64,000 nt of DNA. It comes from Pseudomonas sp. UYIF39 (GTDB taxonomy: Bacteria; Pseudomonadota; Gammaproteobacteria; Pseudomonadales; Pseudomonadaceae). The stretch spans positions 1-64,000 of the forward strand of contig NZ_JALBYU010000012.1 in the NCBI RefSeq assembly GCF_029963765.1, read 5' to 3'. A program made the position numbers and the translations under genes. The notes beneath the pieces are model-generated. The model made no database searches. It was not told the DNA's origin and saw only the letters and a program-made list of their open reading frames with translations. Every line of letters starts with the position of its first letter. Positions within the stretch are counted from its first letter, which is position 1. Shown piece after piece: positions 52,550 to 61,717 of the stretch.

Positions 52550-53761
52550 ATGGCCTCCTGGCTGACAGTAGTGGGAATCGGCGAAGACGGCTTCAAGGGC
52601 CTGGGCAAAAATGCCCGACACGCCCTGCTGCGCGCTTCGCGGATCATTGGCGGCCAGCGACAACTGGATTTGCTGCCGGCCTGCATCAGTGGCGAGCGGC
52701 AGTTGTGGCCCAGTCCTTTCTCCCTTGAACCGCTTCTGGCGCTGCGTGGCGAACCGGTCTGCGTGCTGGCCAGCGGTGATCCGATGTTCTTTGGCGTGGG
52801 CGCCAGCCTGGCCCGGCAGCTGTCCAGTGATGAAATGCTGATACTGCCGGCGCCATCCTCCTGTTCGCTGGCGGCAGCGCGAATGGGCTGGCCGTTGCAG
52901 GATGTGGTCACGCTTTCGGTGGTTGCTCGTCCTATCGCTGCACTCAATGCGCAGTTGTTCAGCGGTGTTCGCTTGCTGGTGTTGAGCAACGACGGCCAAA
53001 GCCCGGCCGCTATCGCGATGCTGCTGCGCGAACGCGGTTTCGGGGCGAGTCGCCTCACCGTGCTGGAACATCTGGGCGGTGCCGCCGAACGACGCATCGA
53101 GGGTGTCGCCAATGACTGGAGCGATCCCGCGGTCGCCGATCTGAACCTGATCGCCATCGAGTGCATCGCCGAACCCAATACGCCGCGCCTCTCCCGATTG
53201 GCCGGTCTGCCGGACTCAGCCTTCAAGCACGACGGTCAACTGACCAAGCGCGACGTGCGCGCCATCACGCTCGCGCGTCTTGCCCCGATCCCCGGCGAAC
53301 TGCTGTGGGACGTCGGCGCCGGCAGCGGCTCGATCGGCATCGAATGGATGCGCGCCCACCCTGGTTGCCGCGCATTAGCCATCGAAGCCGATGAAGGCCG
53401 ACAGTTACTAATCGAACACAACCGCGATGCCCTCGGCGTCCCCGGCCTGCAATTGATTCGTGGCAGCGCACCGCAAGCACTCGATGGGCTCGAACGTCCG
53501 GATGCGATTTTCATCGGTGGCGGCGTGACCCGCGAGGGCGTGCTCGACACGTGTTGGGCACAACTCAAACCCGGCGGCCGACTGATCGCCAACGCGGTCA
53601 CGCTACAAAGTGAAATGACCTTGATGGCCTGGCGCGAGCAGCACGGCGGCGAGCTGACACGGATCCATATCGCCCAAGCGCAACCGTTGGGAGACTTCGA
53701 CACCTGGCGCCAGGCGTTGCCGATTACGTTGCTGGACATGACGAAGCCCTTCGATGCGTGA
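52550..53761 (+). CDS. cobL: Precorrin-6Y C5,15-methyltransferase (decarboxylating)
   Basis: A 403-residue fusion of two methyltransferases. Residues 1-210 are a CbiE-type tetrapyrrole methylase (WLTVVGIGEDGFKGL, VLASGDPMFFGVGASLARQL). Residues from about 225 are a CbiT-type class I methyltransferase (ALTLARLAPIPGELLWDVGAGSGSIGIEW-like segment). It methylates C5 and C15 and removes the C12 acetate carboxyl group. GAGGA precedes the ATG at 52550. Its end overlaps cbiD by eight bases. Confidence 0.95.
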   Translation: MASWLTVVGIGEDGFKGLGKNARHALLRASRIIGGQRQLDLLPACISGERQLWPSPFSLEPLLALRGEPVCVLASGDPMFFGVGASLARQLSSDEMLILPAPSSCSLAAARMGWPLQDVVTLSVVARPIAALNAQLFSGVRLLVLSNDGQSPAAIAMLLRERGFGASRLTVLEHLGGAAERRIEGVANDWSDPAVADLNLIAIECIAEPNTPRLSRLAGLPDSAFKHDGQLTKRDVRAITLARLAPIPGELLWDVGAGSGSIGIEWMRAHPGCRALAIEADEGRQLLIEHNRDALGVPGLQLIRGSAPQALDGLERPDAIFIGGGVTREGVLDTCWAQLKPGGRLIANAVTLQSEMTLMAWREQHGGELTRIHIAQAQPLGDFDTWRQALPITLLDMTKPFDA

Positions 53762-54851
53762 CGAAACCGCCGAACAACCCGCACCGCTGCGCAGCGGTTT
53801 GACCACGGGCAGCTGCGCCACCGCGACCAGTCTGGCGGCGGCACGTTTGTTATTGAGCGGGATGAGTGCTGACGCCGTCGAGATCGTTTTACCCAAGGGC
53901 AAGCAGGTGCAAATGCGCCTGGAGTTCTGCCGACTTATCAACGACGGTGCCGAAGCCGGAACGATCAAGGATGCCGGGGATGATCCTGACGTGACTCACG
54001 GCGCATTGCTTTTTTCTCAAGTACGACTGAGAAGTGAACCGGGCATCCGTTTCAACGCCGGTCGCGGCGTCGGCACGGTGACCCGGCCGGGACTGGTGCT
54101 GGGCGTCGGCGAACCCGCGATCAACCCGGTGCCACGCAAAATGATCACCGACCACTTGACCCTGCTGGCCGACGAACTCGGCTACAGCGGCGGTTTCGAG
54201 GTCACGGTGAACGTCGAGGGCGGTGAAGCGCTGGCCTTGAAAACCATGAACCCGCGCTTGGGGATTCTCGGCGGTTTGTCGATCCTGGGTACCAGCGGCA
54301 TCGTCCGGCCGTTTTCCTGTGCGGCCTACATTGCCTCGATCCATCAAGGCATCGATGTGGCAAAAACCAACGGATACCTGCACATCGCCGCGTGCACCGG
54401 CAATGCCAGTGAAGACACCATGCGCCGGGTCTACGACTTGCCGGAAATCGCCCTGATCGAAATGGGCGACTTCGTCGGCGCAGTGCTCAAACATCTGCGC
54501 AAAGTGCCTGTGGATAAACTCAGCCTCTGCGGCGGCTTCGGCAAGATCAGTAAACTGGCGGCCGGGCACATGGATTTGCACAGCAGGCATTCGAGCATCG
54601 ACCTGCCGCAGCTGGCCAAATGGGCGGCGGCGATTGGCGCCGATGAGGCGTTGCAGCAAGGGATTCGCGAGGCCAACACCAGCCAGCAAGCCTTGGCGAT
54701 GGCCCGCGCTGCCGGGATCGCCCTGGGTGATGCGGTGTGTCAACACGCCTTGGACTTTGCCCGCAGCGTGGTGCCGGCGCAGGTTCAGGTCGAAGTGTTC
54801 GCCATTGATCGCCAGGGTGGGATTGTCGGCCATGCGGGAGCTTTTCAATGA
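53754..54851 (+). CDS. cbiD: Cobalt-precorrin-5B C1-methyltransferase type CbiD
   Basis: A 365-residue CbiD protein with the signature LRSGLTTGSCATATSLAAA at the N-terminus, GRGVGTVTRPGL, and LGGLSILGTSGIVRPFSCAAYIASI. CbiD performs C1 methylation, classically in the anaerobic route. In Pseudomonas it stands in for CobF within an otherwise aerobic set (CobG present). It overlaps cobL upstream by eight bases and cobK downstream by four, so the three are one operon. Confidence 0.95.
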   Translation: MRDETAEQPAPLRSGLTTGSCATATSLAAARLLLSGMSADAVEIVLPKGKQVQMRLEFCRLINDGAEAGTIKDAGDDPDVTHGALLFSQVRLRSEPGIRFNAGRGVGTVTRPGLVLGVGEPAINPVPRKMITDHLTLLADELGYSGGFEVTVNVEGGEALALKTMNPRLGILGGLSILGTSGIVRPFSCAAYIASIHQGIDVAKTNGYLHIAACTGNASEDTMRRVYDLPEIALIEMGDFVGAVLKHLRKVPVDKLSLCGGFGKISKLAAGHMDLHSRHSSIDLPQLAKWAAAIGADEALQQGIREANTSQQALAMARAAGIALGDAVCQHALDFARSVVPAQVQVEVFAIDRQGGIVGHAGAFQ

Positions 54852-55570
54852 AGCGCGTGTTGTTGCTCGGTGGCGTGGCGGAAGCCTTGGCCATCGCCCG
54901 GACCCTCGGGCCGGAACACATCTATAGCCTGGCCGGCGTGGGGCGTGTGCCGACAGATCTGACCTGCCAGGTTCGCGTTGGCGGCTACGGCGGTGCCGAA
55001 GGTCTGGCACAGTTCATTCGCGATGAAGGGATCGATTTGCTGCTGGACGCCACCCACCCCTACGCCGCACAAATCAGCCAGAACGCCGCCATCGCTGCGC
55101 GGGTGAGTGGCATTGCTTGTTGGGCCTTGCGGCGTCCGGCCTGGCAACCACAGGTCGGGGATGACTGGCGGGATGTCAGCGGTTGGGCCGAGCTGATCGA
55201 AGCGCTGAAACCTTTTCGCCGCCCTCTATTCACCCTCGGCCGCGAACCGCTGCAGCACCTGCATGAAATTCCGCCCGAGCAATTCTGGACCTTGCGTGCA
55301 CTGGACGTTTACCCCGGTAACGAACGCTGCGAAGTGATCGGAGCGCGTGGACCGTTTCTGATCGGGGATGAACGTGAACTGTTTGAACGTCGGCAGATTG
55401 ATGTGCTGATCAGCAAGAACAGCGGCAGCACCGCGACCGAGCCGAAACTGGAAGTGGCGCGGGAGCGTGGGGTGCCGGTGATTGTTTTGCAGCGGCCAGT
55501 GTTGCCGGAGGTTGATCGGGAGTTTGGGTCTGTGAATGAGATATTAGCGGCCCTTACACAAAACCTGTAG
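54848..55570 (+). CDS. cobK: Precorrin-6A reductase
   Basis: A 240-residue NADPH-dependent reductase of the CobK/CbiJ family. Motifs are VLLLGGVAEALAIARTL at the N-terminus, GGYGGAEGLAQFIRDEGIDLLLDATHPYA, and the C-terminal ISKNSGSTATEPKLEVARERGVPV. Its start overlaps the cbiD stop (ATGA). A REP-like palindrome follows the stop immediately. Confidence 0.95.
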   Translation: MKRVLLLGGVAEALAIARTLGPEHIYSLAGVGRVPTDLTCQVRVGGYGGAEGLAQFIRDEGIDLLLDATHPYAAQISQNAAIAARVSGIACWALRRPAWQPQVGDDWRDVSGWAELIEALKPFRRPLFTLGREPLQHLHEIPPEQFWTLRALDVYPGNERCEVIGARGPFLIGDERELFERRQIDVLISKNSGSTATEPKLEVARERGVPVIVLQRPVLPEVDREFGSVNEILAALTQNL

Positions 55571-55600
55571 CAGCCGAACGCAGGCTTCGCCAGCGGCTAC
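55567..55600. repeat. REP-like palindromic element
   Basis: GTAGCAGCCGAACGCAGGCT...AGCGGCTAC hairpin overlapping the cobK stop codon. It shares its core with the element at 60-98 and belongs to a different REP type from the GCTCCCACA copies. Confidence 0.65.
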
Positions 55601-55753
55601 ACAATTGCGTGAAGGTTGATCCGTAATTCGCGACTATCATGCAGGCTATGGCGCTTGGCACTGCGACACCACACCGCACGCCGCTTTTTTACTTATCGGT
55701 CCTGATCAGGCTAAATAGCCGCGCCTGATCGCCCATCCAACCGGATTTGTCCC

Positions 55754-56152
55754 ATGTCCCGACAACGGCTCGCATTTGCCTGGATCGCCTGCTTCGCAGT
55801 GCTGTTCAACATGCTCGCCATGCCGATGTCCGAAGCGATGGCACAGACGGCGAAATCACCCGCCGAGCAGTTGCTGTGGGGCAGTTTCTGTTCGTCCAGC
55901 GGCACCAGGATGGTGGCGATTTCCCTGGGCGATATCGAACAGAAAACCCCGCAGAGTGACGATCACTCCAACATGCAACATTGCTGGTGCTGCTCGGGTT
56001 CCGCGCCGTTGGTGGCGTTGCCTGGGCACATGCCGCAACTGTACTTCGCACAGTTCGAGGCCAATCGAAGCCTGCCTCACGCTTCTCTCGATACACCGAC
56101 ACCGCGCCAGCAATGGCCGAGCCTCAACCCCCGCGCTTCCCCTCTGGTGTGA
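55754..56152 (+). CDS. DUF2946 protein of the copper cluster (first copy)
   Basis: A 132-residue exported protein. The N-terminal hydrophobic segment (LAFAWIACFAVLFNMLAMPMSEAMA) resembles a signal peptide. The DUF2946 region has HCWCCSG, a candidate metal-binding cysteine cluster. Such proteins are found beside TonB copper receptors and PCu(A)C chaperones, as here. A role in periplasmic copper handling is inferred from context; the family has no firm function. Confidence 0.75.
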   Translation: MSRQRLAFAWIACFAVLFNMLAMPMSEAMAQTAKSPAEQLLWGSFCSSSGTRMVAISLGDIEQKTPQSDDHSNMQHCWCCSGSAPLVALPGHMPQLYFAQFEANRSLPHASLDTPTPRQQWPSLNPRASPLV

Positions 56153-56200
56153 TTCTTTCTCGCAATTGACCTGCGTTTTGAATCGTTCTGGAGAACTGCC

Positions 56201-56680
56201 ATGTTGAACAAACTCATCGTTCTGGCTGTGTTGCTGCTGCCTGCCTGTTTTGCCAATGCTCACGAATACAAGGCCGGGGAGCTGGAGATCGCTCATCCGT
56301 GGTCGCAAGAGTTGCCGCCCAACGCACCAACGGTCGCGGCGTATTTCGTGATTCACAACAGTGGCAAAACCGCCGACCGACTGCTCAGCGTCGACTCGCC
56401 GATTGCAGGCGAGGCCCAGTTGCATGAACACGTGATGCAAAACGATCTGATGAAAATGCAGCAGGTACCGAGCGTCGACATTCCTGCCGGTGGCAACGTC
56501 ACCTTTGCGCCGATGGCCTATCACGTGATGCTGGTAAACCTGAAAGACCGCAGCCTGCTGAGCGACGGCAAACGCTTCCCGCTGACGATGCATTTCGAGA
56601 AGTCCGGCGACGTGACGGTCGACGTCTCGGTGCAAAAGAAGCCACCGGAAGACATGCAGATGCACGCCCACGCCCAGTAA
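56201..56680 (+). CDS. PCu(A)C-type periplasmic copper chaperone
   Basis: A 159-residue secreted copper-binding protein. After a signal peptide ending ACFANA come the fold start (ELEIAHPWSQELPPNAPTVAAYF) and the Cu(I) site: H and M residues in LHEHVM...MKMQQV and the partner HVM in MAYHVML, agreeing with H(M)X10MX21HXM. A His/Met-rich tail (DMQMHAHAQ) follows. These chaperones deliver copper to cytochrome oxidase or store it. GGAGA lies before the ATG. It is flanked by two DUF2946 genes. Confidence 0.88.
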   Translation: MLNKLIVLAVLLLPACFANAHEYKAGELEIAHPWSQELPPNAPTVAAYFVIHNSGKTADRLLSVDSPIAGEAQLHEHVMQNDLMKMQQVPSVDIPAGGNVTFAPMAYHVMLVNLKDRSLLSDGKRFPLTMHFEKSGDVTVDVSVQKKPPEDMQMHAHAQ

Positions 56681-56700
56681 TCGACTGAGCAAAAACGTCC

Positions 56701-57141
56701 ATGCGCCCGCTTAGCGCCAGGTCATCCGCACACCGCCGTCAGCCATTGAGCCTGACGCGCGGCAGTTGGATCAGCCTGTTCGCCATGTTGATGATCTTTA
56801 TCGGCCCGCTGATTTCTCAGTCGATGCCGATGGATCAACGCGCCTCCATGCCGATGTCGATGGACATGAGCATGGACATGTCGGCAATGGATCACGCCGA
56901 CCACGGCGCACAACCCGCTGCCGAACACTGCCCGCCAAAGGCCTCACATCACGCGCTCTGGGAAAAATGCGGCTATTGCAGCCTGCTGTTCAATTGCCCG
57001 GCGCTGACCGGCGGCCAGTCCTTCGTCGCACTCGACACGCCAAAAGCCAGCACCTTCACCACACCCTCCCCGCGCCTGGGCCACGCCCGGCAAACCTTCT
57101 TCCCCGGCGCCCGCACCCGCGCCCCGCCCATCGACGCGTAA
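56701..57141 (+). CDS. DUF2946 protein of the copper cluster (second copy, Met/His-rich)
   Basis: A 146-residue exported protein with one N-terminal hydrophobic helix (WISLFAMLMIFIGPLIS). It is followed by a methionine-, aspartate- and histidine-rich stretch (repeated MPM, MDM and MDHADH, about residues 41-65) that looks like a Cu(I)-binding loop. It then has HCPP and CGYCSLLFNCP. It is more metal-ligand-rich than the first DUF2946 protein. It lies directly before the OprC-type receptor and is probably co-transcribed with it. Confidence 0.75.
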   Translation: MRPLSARSSAHRRQPLSLTRGSWISLFAMLMIFIGPLISQSMPMDQRASMPMSMDMSMDMSAMDHADHGAQPAAEHCPPKASHHALWEKCGYCSLLFNCPALTGGQSFVALDTPKASTFTTPSPRLGHARQTFFPGARTRAPPIDA

Positions 57142-57225
57142 ACCCCCACTTCCGATCTCACACGGTTTAGAAGACAGCCGCAGGCTGCCGGCCGTGTCGT
57201 TTACGACTGCTCGATGGAAATTGTC

Positions 57226-59343
57226 ATGTCCAGGTTTTCTGCTGACACACGCTTGAGCGCTGCCCAAGCTTCTTTTGCCCCGAACGAATCCAGTATTCGT
57301 TTCAGGCACGCCACCGCCTTCCTTTGCGGTGCACTGCTGACACCCATGGTGCTGGCCGATGAACACGCCGGTCACAGCGAAGAACTGAGCCCGACGGTGA
57401 TCACCGCCATCGCGCCGAGTTCGCCACTGACCATCGTCACCAACCCCAAGGACCCGCGCCAACCGGTGCCGGCCAGCGACGGTGGCGATTACCTGAAAAC
57501 CATCCCCGGCTTCGCCCTGGTGCGCAATGGCGGCACCAATGGCGACCCGGTGCTGCGCGGCATGTTCGGCTCGCGGCTGAACATCCTCACCAACGGCGGC
57601 CAGTTGCTCGGTGCCTGCCCCGGCCGAATGGACGCACCGACCTCATACATCTCACCGGAAACCTACGACAAACTCACCGTAATCAAAGGCCCGCAAACCG
57701 TGCTCTGGGGACCGGGGGCGTCGGCCGGGACCATCCTCTTCGACCGTGAGCCGGAAAGCTTCGGCGAACTCGGCACGCGGGTGAACGCCAGCGTGCTGGC
57801 TGGCTCCAACGGCCGTTTCGACAAAGTGGTGGACGCTGCTGCCGGCGGGCCATTGGGCTACGTGCGAGTGATCGGCAACACCGCGCATGCCGACGACTAC
57901 CGGGACGGCAATAACGACACCGTGCCGTCGCGCTACGACAAGTGGAATGGCGACATCGCGGTGGGCTGGACCCCGGACGCCGACACCCTGCTGGAACTCA
58001 CCGCCGGCAAGGGCGACGGCGAAGCGCGTTACGCCGGACGCAGCATGGATGGTTCGCAGTTCAAGCGCGAAAGCCTGGGCCTGCGCTTCGAGAAGTCGAA
58101 CATCGGCGAGGTGCTGGATAAGGTTGAGGCGCAGATCTACTACAACTACGCCGACCACGTGATGGACAACTACACCCTGCGCACGCCGTCTGGCACCGGG
58201 ATGATGGCCGGCCCGATGGCCTCCAACGTCGACCGTCGAACCCTCGGCGCACGGATCAAAGCCACCTGGCGCTGGGCCGATGTGCAGTTGATCAGCGGCA
58301 TCGATGCGCAGACCAGCGAACATCGCGAGCGCAGCGCCATGGGCGTCGACACCTACAAGGATCTGCCATACACCAAGGATGCCGACTTCCATAACTACGG
58401 TGTGTTCAGCGAACTGACCTGGTACGCCGCCGACCGTGATCGGGTGATTACCGGTGCGCGAGTGGACCGCGCTTCGGCCAAGGATTATCGCCAGACTACC
58501 GGCTCCGGGATGATGACTGGCCCAAACCCGACGGCGGACGACACCCGTGCCGACACCCTTCCCAGCGGCTTCGTCCGTTACGAGCATGACCTGGCTGACA
58601 GTCCGACCACGCTTTACGCAGGCCTCGGCCACACCCAGCGATTCCCGGATTACTGGGAGCTGTTCTCGCCGGACGCGGGTCCCGCCGGTTCGGTAAATGC
58701 CTTCGATTCGATCAAGCCTGAAAAGACCACCCAGCTCGACTTCGGTCTGCAATACAAGACCGAAGACCTCGAAGCCTGGGCCTCGGGTTACGTCGGGCAA
58801 GTGCGCGATTACATCCTGTTCAACTACACGCCCGGGATGATGGGCATGACCTCGCAAGCACAAAACATCGACGCGCGAATCATGGGCGGCGAGTTGGGTG
58901 CGGCCTACAAGCTGACCTCCAACTGGAAGGCCGATGCGACCCTGGCCTACGCCTGGGGCAAGAACAGTAGCGACGGCAACGCACTGCCGCAAATGCCGCC
59001 GCTGGATGCACGTTTCGGCCTGACCTACAGCGAAGACAACTGGAGCGCCGGAGCCTTGTGGCGAGTGGTCGCGGCGCAAAACCGCATCGACCTGAACAAG
59101 GGCAACGTCGTCGGCAAGGACTTCGACAAGACCTCCGGCTTTGGCGTGTTCTCGCTCAACGGTGCGTACCGGATCGACAAGCACTGGAAGGTCAGCACCG
59201 GCGTCGACAACCTGTTCGGCAAGGCGTACGCCGAGCACTTGAACCTGGCCGGCAACGCCGGTTTCGGCTACCCGGCCAATGACCCGCAAGCCATTAAAGA
59301 ACCAGGGCGTACGCTCTGGACCAGGGTGGACATGAGTTTTTAA
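57226..59343 (+). CDS. oprC: TonB-dependent copper receptor (OprC-like)
   Basis: A 705-residue outer-membrane receptor with a signal peptide ending at about residue 47, a plug domain (IPGFALVRNGGTNGDPVLRG) and a 22-strand barrel ending in aromatic F (TRVDMSF). The unusual copper site known from P. aeruginosa OprC, a CxxxM pair and an HxM pair, is present: C131/M135 in ACPGRMD and H311/M313 in DHVMDN. This points to copper rather than a siderophore as ligand. A His-containing segment DEHAGHSEE follows the signal peptide. The ATG at 57226 (GGAA upstream) is preferred to 57214. A REP pair follows. Confidence 0.9.
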   Translation: MSRFSADTRLSAAQASFAPNESSIRFRHATAFLCGALLTPMVLADEHAGHSEELSPTVITAIAPSSPLTIVTNPKDPRQPVPASDGGDYLKTIPGFALVRNGGTNGDPVLRGMFGSRLNILTNGGQLLGACPGRMDAPTSYISPETYDKLTVIKGPQTVLWGPGASAGTILFDREPESFGELGTRVNASVLAGSNGRFDKVVDAAAGGPLGYVRVIGNTAHADDYRDGNNDTVPSRYDKWNGDIAVGWTPDADTLLELTAGKGDGEARYAGRSMDGSQFKRESLGLRFEKSNIGEVLDKVEAQIYYNYADHVMDNYTLRTPSGTGMMAGPMASNVDRRTLGARIKATWRWADVQLISGIDAQTSEHRERSAMGVDTYKDLPYTKDADFHNYGVFSELTWYAADRDRVITGARVDRASAKDYRQTTGSGMMTGPNPTADDTRADTLPSGFVRYEHDLADSPTTLYAGLGHTQRFPDYWELFSPDAGPAGSVNAFDSIKPEKTTQLDFGLQYKTEDLEAWASGYVGQVRDYILFNYTPGMMGMTSQAQNIDARIMGGELGAAYKLTSNWKADATLAYAWGKNSSDGNALPQMPPLDARFGLTYSEDNWSAGALWRVVAAQNRIDLNKGNVVGKDFDKTSGFGVFSLNGAYRIDKHWKVSTGVDNLFGKAYAEHLNLAGNAGFGYPANDPQAIKEPGRTLWTRVDMSF

Positions 59344-59348
59344 GAGCA

Positions 59349-59410
59349 TCGCGAGCAAGCTCGCTCCCACATGGACAGTGTTGAACCTGTGGGAGCGAGC
59401 TTGCTCGCGA
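59349..59410. repeat. REP pair (23-bp perfect inverted repeat)
   Basis: Arms 59349-59371 and 59388-59410, exact complements of the GCGAGCAAGCTCGCTCCCACA type, 16-bp spacer. Located between the OprC-like receptor and the PepSY gene. Confidence 0.92.
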
Positions 59411-59470
59411 ATGACTGCGCAGCAGTCACCAGACAATTACAAAAGACCCAAGCCAAGCGGAGCACAACCG

Positions 59471-60850
59471 ATGAAACAGCCCAAACCGAATTTCTACAAC
59501 CTGGCCTGGCGCTGGCATTTTTATGCCGGTCTGTTCGTCGCGCCTTTCATGGTGATGCTGGCCCTGACCGGCATCATTTACCTGTTCAAGCCGCAACTCG
59601 ATCCGTTGATGTACGGCAGCCTGCTGAACGTACCGGCCGGGCATCACAACGTCCCGGCCGATGACCTGCTCAAGCGGGTAAAAGAGGCTTACCCACAAGC
59701 CACGATCAAGCAGTATTTGCCACCGGTCAACGCCGAACGCAGCGCGCAATTTGTCGTGCTCGATGGCGGCAACGAGCTCAACATTTTTGTCGATCCCTAC
59801 CACGGCGATGTCCTCGGCGAGCAAGACGCGAAGAAGAATCTGCAAGCCGTTGCACGAGCAATTCATGGCGAATTGATGATCGGCACCGTCGGTGATCGAC
59901 TGATCGAACTGGCCGCCGGTTGGGGCGTGGTGCTAGTGGTCTCCGGCGTCTTTCTATGGTGGCCGCGTGGCCAGGCGGCCGGCGTCCTGTGGCCTCGCTT
60001 GAGCAGTCGCGGTCGAGTGCTCTGGCGTGACCTGCACGCGGTGACCGGATTCTGGGGCGCGTCGTTGCTGCTGGTGATGCTGCTCAGCGGCATGACCTGG
60101 ACCGGGTTCTGGGGCAAGCAATACGCCGAAGTGTGGAATGTCTTTCCGGCAGCGATGTGGGATGACGTGCCCAAGTCCGATGTCGAGGCCCGCAGCCTCA
60201 ACACCGCCACCCGCCAGACCGTGCCTTGGGCGATGGAAAACACACCGATGCCGATGTCCGGCGATCACGCCGAACACATGGCTCACGGTAGCGCGCAAAC
60301 GGGCCCCGCCGCGCCGACCATCAGCTTGCAGGACGTGCAGAACATCGCGACGCAACGCAAGGTCGAACCGGGCTACAGCATCACCTTGCCGACCACGGCG
60401 ACTGGCGTGTTCACCATCGCCGTGTTCGCCGACGACCCGCGCAATGACGCCACGCTGCATGTGGATCAGTACACCGGCGACGTCCTCGCCGACGTGCGCT
60501 ACGCGCAATACGGCGCCGTCGCCCGCGCAACGGAAATCGGCGTGATGCTGCACGAAGGCAAAATGTTCGGCCCGCTCAATCAGATCATCATCCTGCTCAT
60601 CTGCCTGATGATTCTGCTCAGCGCCGTCAGCGGTGTGGTGATCTGGTGGAAGCGTCGTCCACAAGGAAAATTCGGTGTTCCGCCGCTGCGCCACGACCTG
60701 CCGAAATGGAAAACCGCGATGGTCATCATGTTTGCATTGGCGGTGGCGTTCCCGTTGGTAGGCGCTTCGCTGGTGGTGGTCTGGCTGCTGGATCGGGTGC
60801 TGCTGTCGCGCTTGAGCGGCCAGTCTGAATCCGCCTCATCTTCATCCTGA
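59471..60850 (+). CDS. PepSY-associated transmembrane protein
   Basis: A 459-residue inner-membrane protein with four helices. The opening LAWRWHFYAGLFVAPFMVMLALTGIIYLF is typical of PepSY_TM proteins. Paired histidines lie in the membrane helices (RAIHGELMIG, LHAVTGFWGASLLLVML, MLHEGKMFGPLNQ), and the C-terminal GVVIWWKRRP is also typical. Related proteins near metal-siderophore receptors reduce the metal or ligand in the periplasm. A His/Met-rich loop (MPMSGDHAEHMAHG) suggests copper contact. GGAG precedes the ATG. Role in cupric reduction is inferred. Confidence 0.82.
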   Translation: MKQPKPNFYNLAWRWHFYAGLFVAPFMVMLALTGIIYLFKPQLDPLMYGSLLNVPAGHHNVPADDLLKRVKEAYPQATIKQYLPPVNAERSAQFVVLDGGNELNIFVDPYHGDVLGEQDAKKNLQAVARAIHGELMIGTVGDRLIELAAGWGVVLVVSGVFLWWPRGQAAGVLWPRLSSRGRVLWRDLHAVTGFWGASLLLVMLLSGMTWTGFWGKQYAEVWNVFPAAMWDDVPKSDVEARSLNTATRQTVPWAMENTPMPMSGDHAEHMAHGSAQTGPAAPTISLQDVQNIATQRKVEPGYSITLPTTATGVFTIAVFADDPRNDATLHVDQYTGDVLADVRYAQYGAVARATEIGVMLHEGKMFGPLNQIIILLICLMILLSAVSGVVIWWKRRPQGKFGVPPLRHDLPKWKTAMVIMFALAVAFPLVGASLVVVWLLDRVLLSRLSGQSESASSSS

Positions 60851-60928
60851 ATACAGCGAGATGCCTGTTGCAGTGCGGTTGACCTTACAATGTCGGCCCG
60901 CTGCAACTACCCGCACTTCGAGCACGCA

Positions 60929-61717
60929 ATGACCTCGCTGAACCTCACGAACCTCGCCTGGACACCCCTGGGCCACGGCCATTGCCATCACCAGTTCCAA
61001 CTGCGTGATGCAACCTTGCACGTGCTCCCCGGTGAGTTTGTCGGTCTGATCGGCCCCAACGGCAGCGGCAAAACCAGCCTGCTGCGCTGTGCCTGGCGCT
61101 TCAGCAAACCCGAGCGCGGCGAGGTCAAGCTCGACCACCACAACGTCTGGAAGCAATCCTCGCGCTGGTGCGCGCAACGCATCGCCGTGGTCCTGCAGGA
61201 ATTCCCCGACGCCTTCGGCCTGACCGTCGACGAAGTCGTCGCCATGGGCCGCACACCGCACAAAGGTCTGTTCGACGGCGACACCCTGGAGGACAGAAAT
61301 CTCGCAACCCAGGCCCTGAAATCAGTCGGTCTGAAAGGCTTCGAGGATCATGCCTTCGCCACCCTCTCCGGTGGTGAAAAACAGCGCGTGATCCTCGCCC
61401 GCGCCCTGGCTCAGCAACCGCAAATGCTGATCCTCGACGAGCCGACCAATCACCTCGACCCGCGTTATCAGCTCGAACTGCTGCAACTGGTAAAACGCCT
61501 GAAAATCGGCACCCTGGCGAGCATCCATGACCTCAATCTGGCGGCTGCTTTCTGTGATCGACTGTACGTGATCAATCACGGCGGCATCGTCGCCAGCGGC
61601 ACACCCAAAGAAGTCCTGACCGCCCCACTGCTGCGCGACGTGTTCGGCGTCGAAGCGCTGATCGATGAACATCCTTTGCACGGCTACCCACGAATCACCT
61701 GGATCACCCAACCATGA
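60929..61717 (+). CDS. ABC transporter ATP-binding protein (FecE/BtuD family)
   Basis: A 262-residue ATPase. Walker A is GPNGSGKTSLL, the Q-loop region is VVLQEFPDAFGLT, the signature is LSGGEKQRV, Walker B is LILDEPTNHLD, and the switch histidine is in SIHDLNLAA. These fit the iron-chelate/B12 importer class. The start at ATG 60929 gives the usual length; an in-frame ATG at 60890 is possible. It overlaps the binding-protein gene by four bases, so the three importer genes form one operon. Confidence 0.88.
   Translation: MTSLNLTNLAWTPLGHGHCHHQFQLRDATLHVLPGEFVGLIGPNGSGKTSLLRCAWRFSKPERGEVKLDHHNVWKQSSRWCAQRIAVVLQEFPDAFGLTVDEVVAMGRTPHKGLFDGDTLEDRNLATQALKSVGLKGFEDHAFATLSGGEKQRVILARALAQQPQMLILDEPTNHLDPRYQLELLQLVKRLKIGTLASIHDLNLAAAFCDRLYVINHGGIVASGTPKEVLTAPLLRDVFGVEALIDEHPLHGYPRITWITQP

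Noticed and set aside
57652..59436. A 594-codon minus-strand frame opposite the OprC-like receptor
   Set aside because: The receptor carries all expected motifs; the opposite frame has none and starts in a REP element.
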